A stretch of 53,241 bases of DNA from Pirellulales bacterium (GTDB taxonomy: Bacteria > Planctomycetota > Planctomycetia > Pirellulales > JAICIG01). The stretch is from NCBI GenBank assembly GCA_025927475.1, contig JAICLL010000021.1, positions 1 to 53,241 on the forward strand. Reading direction: 5' to 3'. A program made the translations under genes and the position numbers. Each line of letters begins with the position of its first letter. The first letter of the stretch is position 1. The notes under the pieces are model-generated. The model saw nothing but the letters and a program-made list of their open reading frames with translations, ran no database searches and was not told where the DNA came from. Below are positions 16,271 to 24,725 of this stretch, one piece after another.

Positions 16271-17215
16271 CTACACGAACAGCCGGCTCACCGATTCGTT
16301 GCGGTGGATACGCTTGATCGCCTCGCCCAGCAAATGCGCCACGCTAAGCACTTGAATCTTCGCCAGCTTCTTTTCGGGGGCCAACGGAATGGTGTCGGTA
16401 ATGACGATGCTTTTGATGGGAGCCTTTTGCAGGTTTTCGATCGCCTTGCCACACAGCACCCCATGCGTCGCCGCCACGTGTACTTCGCGGGCGCCGGCCT
16501 CGTGAACCTTGTTCGCCGCGCCGCAAATCGATCCGCCCGTGCTGATCATATCGTCGAACATCAAGGCCACTTTGCCCTCGACCGAAGCCCCGATGATGTT
16601 CTCTTGCCGTGTTTTTTCGGCGCTGCTGCGGCGCTTGTCCACAATGGCCAGCCGGGTGCCCAGCCGCTTGGCGTGGCCCAAGGCCCGTTTGGTGCTGCCT
16701 TCGTCGGGGCTGACGACCACCACCTCGTCTTCCGGAAGCCGCATGCGTGCGAAATGATCGTTGAGCACCGGAGATGCGTACAGGTGGTCGACCGGCACAT
16801 CAAAAAAGCCCTGGATCTGGGCGGCGTGCAGGTCCATGGCCAAAACGCGGTTGGCGCCTGCCCGGGTGATCAGGTTGGCCACCAGCTTGGCGGTAATGGG
16901 TACGCGGCCTTCGTCTTTGCGGTCTTGACGAGCATAGCCATAGTAGGGCACGACGGCGGTGATCCGCTCGGCACTGGCCCGCATGCAGCTTTCAATCATG
17001 ATCAAAAGCTCCATCAGGTTTTCGTTCACCGGCGGGCAGGTGGGCTGCACCAGGAACACATCGCGGCCCCGCACGTCTTCGTCGATCTTGCAAGAGATCT
17101 CGCCGTCGGGAAAGTTGCCCATCGAGATCGCTCCCAGCGGCAACCCCAGATACTCGCAGATGCGGACGGCCAGCTCGGTGTTGGCCCGGCCGCTAAAAAT
17201 CTTCAGGTCGTTCAT
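16271..17215 (-). CDS. prs: Ribose-phosphate pyrophosphokinase (PRPP synthetase)
   Basis: Makes 5-phosphoribosyl-1-pyrophosphate from ribose 5-phosphate and ATP, feeding purine, pyrimidine, NAD, His and Trp synthesis. The 314 residues are the normal length for a class I enzyme. Visible landmarks: LKIFSGRANTELAVRICEYL at the start, the FPDGEISCKIDEDVRGRDVF segment, VVPYYGYARQDRKDEGRVPI, the metal and flexible-loop region MDLHAAQIQGFFDVPVDHL, KRRSSAEKTRQENIIG, and the PRPP-binding loop ALMFDDMISTGGSI. The start lies within the 3' end of the preceding GlmU-like gene (23-base overlap), so the two are probably translated from one message. Confidence 0.96.
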   Translation of the reverse strand: MNDLKIFSGRANTELAVRICEYLGLPLGAISMGNFPDGEISCKIDEDVRGRDVFLVQPTCPPVNENLMELLIMIESCMRASAERITAVVPYYGYARQDRKDEGRVPITAKLVANLITRAGANRVLAMDLHAAQIQGFFDVPVDHLYASPVLNDHFARMRLPEDEVVVVSPDEGSTKRALGHAKRLGTRLAIVDKRRSSAEKTRQENIIGASVEGKVALMFDDMISTGGSICGAANKVHEAGAREVHVAATHGVLCGKAIENLQKAPIKSIVITDTIPLAPEKKLAKIQVLSVAHLLGEAIKRIHRNESVSRLFV

Positions 17216-17957
17216 TCGCTCGTTGGGTCTTCAAGACGGCCTCGACCGCCGCCAGCTCTTCGTGGGTGTTGATGCTCAGGGCCTCAATCGGCTTGAGCAC
17301 CGGCAGGGCCTCGACCGGCCGCCCCGCGGCCTTGAGCACGCCGGGGCAGTCAGTCAAATAGTATTCTGACTGCGCATTGGCCGGGCGTATATGGTCTAGG
17401 GCAAAAAGCAGGTCGGGACCGGCGAAAACGTAGCAGCTCATGTTGACTTCGGTGATCTGCCGCTGCCGCTCGGTGGCGTCCTTTTCTTCGACAATTTGCT
17501 CAAATTGCCCGGCGGCATCGCGCACGATGCGGCCCAGCCCGTGCGGATTGTCTTTATGGGCCGTGCCCAGCAAGCAGGCCGGGCGACGGCGAGCGAATTC
17601 GTCGAGCAGTCGGGCAAGCGAGTCGGGCTGGGCCAAGGGCGAGTCGCCCGTCACAATCAGCACCGGCCCCTGGTGCCCGGCCAGGGCCGCGCGGCACATC
17701 ATCACGGCGTGCCCGGTGCCAAGCTGCTCGGTCTGGTCGGCAAAGCGGACGTTGGACCGGCCCGCCAGCGTCTGCCGGACCAAATCTGCCCGATAGCCGA
17801 CCACCACCAACGTTTCATCGATGCCCGCGGCTTCGAGCGCGTCGAGCACAAAATCGATCATCGGGCGGCCGCATACCGGGATGAGCACTTTGGGCAGTTC
17901 CGATTTCATTCGGGTGCCCTTGCCGGCGGCGAGCACGATGGCGATGCGTCGGTTCAT
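17193..17957 (-). CDS. GlmU N-terminal-domain-only nucleotidyltransferase (UDP-GlcNAc pyrophosphorylase-like)
   Basis: 254 residues from ATG 17957. The N-terminal signature IVLAAGKGTRMKSELPKVLI is that of sugar-1-phosphate uridylyltransferases. QTEQLGTGHAVMMCRAAL, VLIVTGDSPL, the NPHGLGRIVRD segment, IVEEKDAT and TEVNMSCYVFAGPDLL match the GlmU pyrophosphorylase domain closely. The protein ends where bifunctional GlmU (about 450 residues) would begin its left-handed beta-helix acetyltransferase domain, so glucosamine-1-phosphate acetylation must come from another protein. The GlmU-then-prs order is conserved in many bacteria. The gene overlaps prs by 23 bases. Confidence 0.88.
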   Translation of the reverse strand: MNRRIAIVLAAGKGTRMKSELPKVLIPVCGRPMIDFVLDALEAAGIDETLVVVGYRADLVRQTLAGRSNVRFADQTEQLGTGHAVMMCRAALAGHQGPVLIVTGDSPLAQPDSLARLLDEFARRRPACLLGTAHKDNPHGLGRIVRDAAGQFEQIVEEKDATERQRQITEVNMSCYVFAGPDLLFALDHIRPANAQSEYYLTDCPGVLKAAGRPVEALPVLKPIEALSINTHEELAAVEAVLKTQRANERPEDF

Positions 17958-18051
17958 AAAAATGTTTGTTGTTTCGTTGCGGCTTCTATAGGGAACGGAG
18001 TCTGTGTCATTGGCGTGAACTGCGAGTCAGCCTCGTCCTGCCTGTAAGGGC

Positions 18052-18152
18052 GTAGGGTGGGCCGAGCGAAGCGAGCCCCACCTTTTGGCAATATCACCGT
18101 TTGGTGATTTGTTAACCGAAACGGTGGGACTCGCAAGCTCGTCCCACCCTAC
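18052..18152. repeat. Second copy of the GTAGGGTGGGC palindrome (diverged)
   Basis: GTAGGGTGGGCCGAGCGAAG begins the left arm at 18052-18082; the right arm 18123-18152 is an imperfect complement. The left arm and the CCACCTTTTGGCA junction match the copy at 9903-10004, while the spacer differs and contains its own small palindrome (ATCACCGTTTGGTGAT). It lies between the ferredoxin gene and the GlmU-like gene. Confidence 0.75.
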
Positions 18153-18187
18153 GACGTGATCGGTTTTGAGACCCGAAACGATGAAAA

Positions 18188-18547
18188 CTACCTGTCGCCC
18201 CACTCGACCGGCTGCGGCTGAATGTCGTCGGTGGGGCGGGCGCCGACGTCTTTCTTGCCGCTGCCCGCCAGGCGACTGATGGCCCGCACGCTCATGTCAT
18301 GGTCGCACACCATCTGACAGCTTAATCGCACCCCGCTCAGGCCGCGAGCCGCGAGCACCTGTTTTTCGGCCGCCGTCATCTGGCCGGGTTCGCCCGAGAT
18401 AAACTCGACGCGGCAGGTCGTGCAACGGGCGTTGCCGCCGCATGAATGCAATTGGTCAATGCCCGCTTCGTCTTCCAAGGCCAGCACGAGGCGTTTGCCC
18501 TGAGGCACTTCGAATTGGCCGACTCCTTCCACACTTAATTTTGGCAT
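18188..18547 (-). CDS. Plant-type [2Fe-2S] ferredoxin
   Basis: 119 residues from ATG 18547, preceded by GGGAG seven bases upstream; the earlier in-frame ATG at 18568 is less well placed. It is a small soluble one-electron carrier. The cluster ligands are Cys36, Cys42 and Cys45 (SCGGNARCTTC) and Cys77 (LSCQM). The Cx5Cx2C spacing is that of plant/adrenodoxin-type ferredoxins. The C-terminal 35 residues (SGKKDVGARPTDDIQPQPVE) are a polar tail beyond the fold. No partner reductase or oxygenase is adjacent, so its electron partner is unknown. Confidence 0.9.
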   Translation of the reverse strand: MPKLSVEGVGQFEVPQGKRLVLALEDEAGIDQLHSCGGNARCTTCRVEFISGEPGQMTAAEKQVLAARGLSGVRLSCQMVCDHDMSVRAISRLAGSGKKDVGARPTDDIQPQPVEWGDR

Positions 18548-18684
18548 AGTTGGCTCCCTTGATTCCAAGCACGATGTCCGCGAGAGTGAGTGTTGAAAAC
18601 TGTAGCCGGTCGTATGGCTGCTGACAACCGCTGTGGTGGTGGCGGGAGGTTAAAGCTTTACGAGCCGCGCTAACGATTAGCCCG

Positions 18685-18716
18685 GTGGCTAGGGCAGAGC
18701 CTTGGCGATGCCCCGG
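18685..18716. repeat. Half-copy of the heptamer plus CCGGGGCATCGCC element
   Basis: GGTGGCTAGGGCAGAGCCTT runs into GGCGATGCCCCGG, ending at 18716, only 27 bases before the glycosyltransferase start. No opposite arm follows, so this is a solo copy. Confidence 0.75.
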
Positions 18717-18743
18717 TTACAATACAGCCACCGCCGCAACGAA

Positions 18744-20087
18744 ATGACTGAATCTTCTTTAACTCCGCGGCGGATCGTGCTAGCCACGTTTGGCTCGCTG
18801 GGCGACCTGCATCCCTTTGTCGCGCTGGCCAAGGGATTGCAAGCTGGCGGGCATGAACCGGTGATCGCCACCAGCGAATATCATCGCGAGCTGATCGAGC
18901 GACAGCAAATTGGCTTCTTTCCGATTCGCCCCGATTTGCTCGATTTTGCGGAGCGGCCCGAAATCTTCCGCCTACTGATGGACCGCAATCGTGGAACCGC
19001 GGCCGTGGTCAAGCAGGTCTTCATGCCGCACCTGCGCGACAGCTTCGACGATTTGATGCGGGCGGTCGAAGGCGCCGACTTGCTGGTGACGCACACGATC
19101 GCCTTTGCCGGGCCGCTGGTGGCCGAGCTCACAGGCATTCCTTGGGTTTCGGCGTTGCTGGCGCCGATGGCGCTGTTCTCGAAGTACGATCCGCCGGTGC
19201 CTCCGCAGGCGGCCTGGCTGCGGCATCTTCATCCCCTCGGGCCGCGGTTCTTCGGACCGCTGCTGGCAGTGGCTCGTTGTGCGCTGCGCTCGTGGGGCGA
19301 GCCAGTGCGGCGCCTGCGCCGCGAACTGGGCCTGCCGCCGGGCGGCGATCCGCTGTTCGAAGGCGCCAATTCGCCCGACTGTGTGCTGGCCTTGTTTTCG
19401 TCCGCCCTGGGCGGTCCTCAACCCGATTGGCCGAGCCAAACGCTCCAGACCGGCTTCGCCTTCTTCGACGACGCCAACGCCACCGGCATGAGCGAAGAAC
19501 TGAGCCGGTTTCTCGACGCCGGTCCGCCGCCGATCGTGTTTACCCTCGGCTCATCGGCGGTCATGGACGCGGGCAATTTTTACCAAGAAAGCCTGGCGGC
19601 GGCGCGGCGCCTCGGACGCCGGGCGGTGCTCTTGATCGGTGTCGATCCGCGCAATCAGCCGACCGAACCGTTGGGCGACGATGCTCTCGCGCTAGATTAC
19701 GCGCCCTACTCGGAATTGTTCCCGCGAGCCGCCGCCGTCGTGCATCAAGGCGGCGTCGGTACCACCGGGCAGGCGATGCGCTCTGGCCGCCCGATGCTGG
19801 TGGTGCCGTGGTCGCACGATCAGTATGACAATGCCCAGCGGGTCCGGCGCCTGGGCATGGCCCAAATGCTCGAAAAAACTCGCTATCGCGCTGCGAGGGT
19901 GGCGACCGCGCTCGGCCAATTGTTTGAAGACCCCGCCTATGCCGCCCGCGCGCGGCAAGTTGGCGAGCAAGTACGGACCGAAGACGGCGTGGATGCCGCG
20001 GTCGAAGCGATATTGCGATACGCCCACACTCGCACGTCCGCAGGTAAGACGGATCCCGATGAAAAGCGATGTACCATAGGAGATTGA
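18744..20087 (+). CDS. GT1-family glycosyltransferase (UDP-glycosyl/sterol glycosyltransferase type)
   Basis: 447 residues from ATG 18744 (MTESSLTPRRIVLATFGSLG); the upstream ATG 18702 lies in a repeat. Both GT-B domains are present: the N-terminal RIVLATFGSLGDLHPFVALA with GHEPVIATSEYH, and the C-terminal nucleotide-sugar site HQGGVGTTGQAMRSGRPMLV followed by PWSHDQYDNAQRV, typical of macrolide-, sterol- and flavonoid-type transferases. The acceptor is probably a lipid or secondary metabolite, but the sequence does not say which. The stop codon overlaps the start of the next gene (TGATG), so the two are translationally coupled. Confidence 0.9.
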   Translation: MTESSLTPRRIVLATFGSLGDLHPFVALAKGLQAGGHEPVIATSEYHRELIERQQIGFFPIRPDLLDFAERPEIFRLLMDRNRGTAAVVKQVFMPHLRDSFDDLMRAVEGADLLVTHTIAFAGPLVAELTGIPWVSALLAPMALFSKYDPPVPPQAAWLRHLHPLGPRFFGPLLAVARCALRSWGEPVRRLRRELGLPPGGDPLFEGANSPDCVLALFSSALGGPQPDWPSQTLQTGFAFFDDANATGMSEELSRFLDAGPPPIVFTLGSSAVMDAGNFYQESLAAARRLGRRAVLLIGVDPRNQPTEPLGDDALALDYAPYSELFPRAAAVVHQGGVGTTGQAMRSGRPMLVVPWSHDQYDNAQRVRRLGMAQMLEKTRYRAARVATALGQLFEDPAYAARARQVGEQVRTEDGVDAAVEAILRYAHTRTSAGKTDPDEKRCTIGD

Positions 20088-22192
20088 TGAAGCTCCACCT
20101 GATTCGAACTGCCTGTCCGACCGCGCTGCTTTTCGCCTTGGCTGGCTTTTGGTCGCGCGCTGCCACGATTGCCGAAGAGCGGGTCATCGACGGGCGGATG
20201 CACCATTTGCGTTCGGGCGAGCAACGTGAATGGTCGGAGTTTCCGGCGGAGTCGGAAGGTGGCACCTTGCGCGTCGCGTTTTCGGCTGAAGCCAACGCTG
20301 CCGCGGTCACCCTACGATTGCGCCAACGCGACGTCAAGCAATCGTGGCGGCTGCGCCTCAACGATCGCGATCTCGGGTTGCTGCCCAACGATGAAAACCC
20401 GATGACGACCTTTTGGGAAATCCCACCGGCGACGTTACGAAAAGGGGAGAATATGCTGGTCGTCACCGGCTCAGGCCCCGCCGACGATGTCGAGATCGGC
20501 GACCTTCGGCTCGTCGACTTGCCCCGCAAACGAGCGTTGCACGCCGCGACCGTGAAGGTACGGGTGGTCGATGCGGATACCGGCCAGCCGATGCCGGCCC
20601 GGGTCACCGTGGTCGACCAGCAAGGCTCGCTGTGCAGCGTGGGGGCCGAATCGAATGCGCGGCTGGCGGTTCGGCCCGGTGTGGTTTACACCGCCGACGG
20701 TCAGGCTGAGTTTGGCGTGCCCGAGGGCGCGTACACGGTGTATGCGGGACGCGGATTTGAGTACAGCATCGACAGCCGGCATTTGGATGCGACGCCGGGC
20801 GCGATACACCAGCTCGACTTGGCCATCCGCCGCGAAGTGCCGCTCGACGGCTACGTAAGCTGCGACACGCACGTCCACACGCTTACCTACTCCGGCCACG
20901 GCGATTGCTCGCTCGCCGAACGCCTCGTAACGCTGGCCGGCGAGGGAATCGAGCTGCCCATCGCCACCGATCACAATGTGGCCATCGATTACTTGCCGGC
21001 GCTGCGCGAGTCGCCCGTCTTGGGCCGTTTCACGCCGGTGGTCGGCAATGAGGTCACCACGCGCGTGGGGCATTTTAACGTGTGTCCGCTTGATGCTACC
21101 GACCCGGCCATCGACCACCAGGGCGGCGATTGGAGTCAGGTCTTCGCCGCCATCCGCCGTGCTGGACCGCGACGCGTCATTGTGCTCAACCATCCGCGCG
21201 ACCTCCACGCGGGCTTCCGCCCGTTCGACCCGCGGCGACACATTGCCATGACCGGCGAGAACCTCGCTGGCTGGCGGCTCGAAGCCAACGCGATGGAACT
21301 GGTCAATTCGGGCGCGGTGCAAAGCGACGCGTGGCGGATCGTCCACGATTGGCTGGGGCTGCTCAATGCCGGCCTGCGGATCACGCCGGTTGGCAGCAGC
21401 GACTCGCACGATGTGGCGCGGTCGATTGTGGGCCAGGCGCGTACCTACATCCGTTGCCGCGACGAAAATCCCGGCCAGATCGACGTGGCTGAGGCGGTGA
21501 AAAGCCTGCTGGCGGGGCAGGTGCTCGTGAGCTATGGACTGGCCGCCGAGTTGACGGTCGACGGCATGTATGGCCCGGGCGACGTAGTTGCCGCGGGCGA
21601 TCAGCGCGAGCTCAAACTGCGAGTCCGCGTGCTCGGGCCGTCGTGGAGCGCGGCCGATGAAGTCGTGCTGTTCATGAACGGCGCGGAGATCCGACGCGCG
21701 AAAATCGAACCGCCCGGCCGCATGCAAGGCGGCGTCAAGTTCGAGGCCGATTGGAGAATCGCTCTGCCCTCGCATGATGTCTCGCTGGCCGTGGTCGCCG
21801 TGGGGCCGGGCGTAGCCGGCCGGTTTTGGCCGACGGCCAAGCCTTATCAGCCCGATTCGCCCGATTGGCATCCCTACACGCTCGGAGCGACCGGCGCCGT
21901 ATCGATCGACTGTGATGGCCATCGCGGATACAACAGCCCTCGCGAGTACGCTTTGAAATTGATCGATGAATCGCAGGGCGACGCGTCCGTTTTGGCGACA
22001 CGGCTGCGCGAGTTTGATGAGGCCACGGCCGCGCAGGCGGCGGCCGAACTGCGCCGCCGCGGCGAGTTGCTCGCAGGCGATACGGTCGCTACGCTGGTCA
22101 AACAAGGATCGCCGGCCACGGCCGCTGCCGTGCGGCGTTATATTGATGCCTGGAAAGCGTCGGAGGCGGCCCGCGCAGCGAGTTCACCATAA
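20087..22192 (+). CDS. Exported CehA/McbA-family PHP-domain metallohydrolase
   Basis: 701 residues from ATG 20087, with AGGAG at 20079-20083 and a one-base overlap with the preceding stop. Residues 1-25 (MKLHLIRTACPTALLFALAG) form a signal peptide. A beta-rich region follows (residues 30-250) including a carboxypeptidase-regulatory-like segment (RVVDADTGQPMPARVTVVDQ). The PHP catalytic domain starts at Asp260-Thr-His262-Val-His264 (CDTHVHTLTYSGHG), with TDHN at 294-297, VVGNEVTT, VLNHPRDLHAG and GSSDSHDVARS; these residues would bind the metals. CehA and McbA hydrolyse carbaryl esters, and others of this fold act on phosphoesters. The natural substrate is unknown. Coupling to the glycosyltransferase suggests one pathway. 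Confidence 0.85.
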   Translation: MKLHLIRTACPTALLFALAGFWSRAATIAEERVIDGRMHHLRSGEQREWSEFPAESEGGTLRVAFSAEANAAAVTLRLRQRDVKQSWRLRLNDRDLGLLPNDENPMTTFWEIPPATLRKGENMLVVTGSGPADDVEIGDLRLVDLPRKRALHAATVKVRVVDADTGQPMPARVTVVDQQGSLCSVGAESNARLAVRPGVVYTADGQAEFGVPEGAYTVYAGRGFEYSIDSRHLDATPGAIHQLDLAIRREVPLDGYVSCDTHVHTLTYSGHGDCSLAERLVTLAGEGIELPIATDHNVAIDYLPALRESPVLGRFTPVVGNEVTTRVGHFNVCPLDATDPAIDHQGGDWSQVFAAIRRAGPRRVIVLNHPRDLHAGFRPFDPRRHIAMTGENLAGWRLEANAMELVNSGAVQSDAWRIVHDWLGLLNAGLRITPVGSSDSHDVARSIVGQARTYIRCRDENPGQIDVAEAVKSLLAGQVLVSYGLAAELTVDGMYGPGDVVAAGDQRELKLRVRVLGPSWSAADEVVLFMNGAEIRRAKIEPPGRMQGGVKFEADWRIALPSHDVSLAVVAVGPGVAGRFWPTAKPYQPDSPDWHPYTLGATGAVSIDCDGHRGYNSPREYALKLIDESQGDASVLATRLREFDEATAAQAAAELRRRGELLAGDTVATLVKQGSPATAAAVRRYIDAWKASEAARAASSP

Positions 22193-22196
22193 GCAC

Positions 22197-22280
22197 CTGG
22201 TGGCTGGGGCATAGTCGTCTTAGCGATGCCCCGGTGAGCCGATGCCGGGGCATCGCTTAGGCTCTGCCGCCAGCCACCGA
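22197..22280. repeat. Palindromic copy of the heptamer plus CCGGGGCATCGCC element
   Basis: The stretch reads GGTGGCTGGGGCAT...GCGATGCCCCGG (to 22234), then CCGGGGCATCGC...GGCTCTGCC and CCAGCCACC (to 22279). Both arms, including the outer heptamers, are complementary, so the whole 84 bases fold on themselves. It separates the PHP hydrolase gene from the NHL gene. Confidence 0.8.
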
Positions 22281-22296
22281 ATGAAGGGATATAACC

Positions 22297-24540
22297 ATGC
22301 GGCGATTCGCACCCACAATGTTCTTTCTGACGCTGCCGTTTTTGATCGCCGCTGCGCCGGCCGCTGAAACCATCGAAACCGTCGCGGGCACCGGGAAGCC
22401 GGGTGATAACGGTAGCGAAGGTGTGGCCACCGAGACCAACATCGATCAGCCGTTCGGTTTGGAATTCGGCCCCGACGCAGCGCTCTACATTTGCGAGGTC
22501 GGCCAGCACCGGGTGCGCCGGCTCGACGTGGCCAGCGGTCGGTTGACCACCGTGGCCGGCTACGGGCGGAGAGGCTATGCCGGCGATGGCGGCCCAGCGA
22601 CCGACGCCGAGCTGAACGAACCCTATGAGGTGCGCTTCGATTCAAAAGGAAACCTGCACTTTGTTGAAATGCGCAATCATGTGGTGCGCCGGGTCGATGC
22701 TCAGACCGGCCGCATCTCGACGGTGGCGGGCACGGGAAAGGCCGGCTATGGCGGCGATGGAGGGCCAGCGACCGCGGCCGAGCTGCGCGATCCGCACAGC
22801 ATCGCCTTCGACGCCGGCGATCGGCTTTATATCGCCGATATTGGCAACCATCGAATCCGCCGGGTCGATCCGAAAACCGGTCAGATCGAAACCCTTGCCG
22901 GCAACGGCCAGAAGCGTCTGCCGCACGACGGCGACCCGGCACGCGACAAGCCGATTCTCGGGCCGCGCGCGCTGTTCATTCTGGGTGATGATCTTTGGAT
23001 CGCCTTGCGCGAAGGCAACTCAATCTGGAGGATCGATCTCGGCTACGGCGCCATCCACCATGTCGCCTGCACGGGAGGAAAAGGCTTTTCGGGCGACGGC
23101 GGCCCGGCCCTGCAAGCTGCCTTCAACGGCCCGAAAGGAATCACCGTCGATCGCTTCGGGCGGATTGTGGTGGCCGATACCGAGAACCAGGCAATTCGCG
23201 AGATTGATTTTCGCTCGGGGCTGATCCGCACGCTGGCCGGCGCCGGGCCGGTCCAAGAGCCCGCTACTTTGGCGGAGCGAAAGGCGACTGACGCTACTCT
23301 CGCGGAGCGAAAGGCGACTGACGCTACTGTCGCGCAGCGAAAGGCGGCGTTGGGCGACGGTGGACCACCGACGAAGGCGTTGCTCGATCGCCCGCATGGC
23401 GTTTGCCTGGGACCCGACGGCAGCGTTTATATCGGCGACACGAATCATCATTGCGTGCGCAAGGTGGCGCGGCCCGCCTGGCGAGATTTCACGGAGCCGC
23501 CGGCGGAATTCGCCGGCAATCTCGGCACTTATCGCTCGCCGCTGAAGTTTGCCGACGGCACGGACGTCAGAACGCCGGAGGACTGGACCAAAAGGCGTCA
23601 GGAAATTCTGGCTAGCTGGCAGCGGCGTCTGGGGGCGTGGCCGCCGTTGGTCGAACGACCGGCAGTCGAGTATTTGGAATCCGCCGCGCGCGACGGCTAT
23701 GTCGAACACCACGTACACGTGCAGGTCTCGCCCGAGGGCAAGCTGGCCGATGGCTATTTGCTGGCGCCGGAGGGCGACGGGCCTTTTCCGGCGGTGCTCG
23801 TGCCGTTCTACGAACCGCTCACCAGCATCGGTCGCGGGCAGAAAGGCCGCGGCACGCACGACTATGGCTGGCAGCTTGTGCGGCGCGGTTTTGTGACGCT
23901 GTCGATCGGCACGCCGGCAGCGCTGGAGAGCTTGGGCGGCGACACGCGTAAGCTGCTCGTCGAGTCGGGCGTGAGCGAGCGTCGGCAGCCGCTTACCATG
24001 CTGGCCTATGTGGCCGCCAATTGCCATACCGCCCTGGCCCAAATGCCGCAGGTCGATCCCCAAAGGATCGGCGTCATTGGCCTTTCGTATGGCGGCAAGT
24101 GGTCGATGTTCGCCTCGTGCCTGTATGAGAAGTTCGCCTGCGCAGTCTGGTCTGATCCGGGCATTGTGTTCAACGAGCAAAACGCCAACGTCAACTATTG
24201 GGAGCCGTGGTACCTGGGTTACGATCCACAGGCCCAGCGAAAGCCGGGGATTCCCTCGGCCGAAAACCCGCGCACCGGCCTATACAAAGAAATGGTCGAG
24301 GCGGGTGAAGACCTGGTGGATTTACACGCCTTGATGGCCCCGCGGCCGCTCTTAGTCTCTGGAGGCACCGAAGATCCGCCGCGCAATTGGCGGGCGCTCA
24401 ATCACCTGGTGGCGGTCAACCGCCTATTGGGCTACGAGCATCGAGTGGCGCTGACGGCCCGGTCGGGGCATGTTCCCACGCCCGCGGCGCTGGCCTTGGA
24501 GCTGGAGTTTTTGGAGTATTGGCTGAACAGGGGCGAGTGA
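22297..24540 (+). CDS. Exported NHL-repeat beta-propeller fused to an alpha/beta-hydrolase
   Basis: 747 residues from ATG 22297 with GAAGGGAT upstream. Residues 1-26 (FFLTLPFLIAAAPAAE) form a signal peptide. Residues about 27-395 are NHL blades of the form TVAGTGKxGYGGDGGPATxA...L..PxxIAFDAGDRLYIADIGNH, five to six in number. Residues about 410-747 form an alpha/beta-hydrolase of the acetyl-xylan-esterase type. It has ADGYLLAPEGDGPFPAVLV, the nucleophile elbow GLSYGGK with Ser597, LLVSGGTEDPPRNW with the probable Asp, and RSGHVPTP with the probable His. The combination suggests a secreted carbohydrate esterase whose propeller binds substrate or partners. Between blades, residues 324-353 are encoded by an in-frame 30-bp tandem repeat (see 23266-23355). 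It follows the PHP hydrolase by 104 bases. Confidence 0.85.
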   Translation: MRRFAPTMFFLTLPFLIAAAPAAETIETVAGTGKPGDNGSEGVATETNIDQPFGLEFGPDAALYICEVGQHRVRRLDVASGRLTTVAGYGRRGYAGDGGPATDAELNEPYEVRFDSKGNLHFVEMRNHVVRRVDAQTGRISTVAGTGKAGYGGDGGPATAAELRDPHSIAFDAGDRLYIADIGNHRIRRVDPKTGQIETLAGNGQKRLPHDGDPARDKPILGPRALFILGDDLWIALREGNSIWRIDLGYGAIHHVACTGGKGFSGDGGPALQAAFNGPKGITVDRFGRIVVADTENQAIREIDFRSGLIRTLAGAGPVQEPATLAERKATDATLAERKATDATVAQRKAALGDGGPPTKALLDRPHGVCLGPDGSVYIGDTNHHCVRKVARPAWRDFTEPPAEFAGNLGTYRSPLKFADGTDVRTPEDWTKRRQEILASWQRRLGAWPPLVERPAVEYLESAARDGYVEHHVHVQVSPEGKLADGYLLAPEGDGPFPAVLVPFYEPLTSIGRGQKGRGTHDYGWQLVRRGFVTLSIGTPAALESLGGDTRKLLVESGVSERRQPLTMLAYVAANCHTALAQMPQVDPQRIGVIGLSYGGKWSMFASCLYEKFACAVWSDPGIVFNEQNANVNYWEPWYLGYDPQAQRKPGIPSAENPRTGLYKEMVEAGEDLVDLHALMAPRPLLVSGGTEDPPRNWRALNHLVAVNRLLGYEHRVALTARSGHVPTPAALALELEFLEYWLNRGE
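23266..23355. repeat. In-frame 30-bp tandem repeat of an intergenic palindrome family inside the NHL gene
   Basis: Units start at 23266, 23296 and 23326. Each contains CGGAGCGAAAGGCGACTGAC or a close variant; the third is degenerate after AAAGGCG. They encode TLAERKATDA, TLAERKATDA and TVAQRKAALG. The CGGAGCGAAAGGCGAC core is the same as in the intergenic palindromes at 16170-16259 and 51389-51440, so an intergenic repeat appears to have entered a coding region in units that keep the frame. Confidence 0.85.
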
Positions 24541-24725
24541 CCGGCAATGTTCTAAAATCAAACGCTCAGCACAAAAACGCTGAACCTTGAACCCTGAACG
24601 CTGAACCCTGTCCGGTTGCAACGATGGTAGGGATTGAATCGACTCGCTCAGCTTTCGCCGGCACGATCACAATTGCCGACGTAGAGTTTTCAGGTCATTT
24701 GAATCGAAAACCTATCGGGTGACGC

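Noticed and set aside
20471..22105. 544-codon open frame on the minus strand opposite the PHP hydrolase
   Set aside because: Codon-position shadow: rich in Arg, Ala, His and Val without motifs. The plus-strand frame has metal-binding motifs and a signal peptide.
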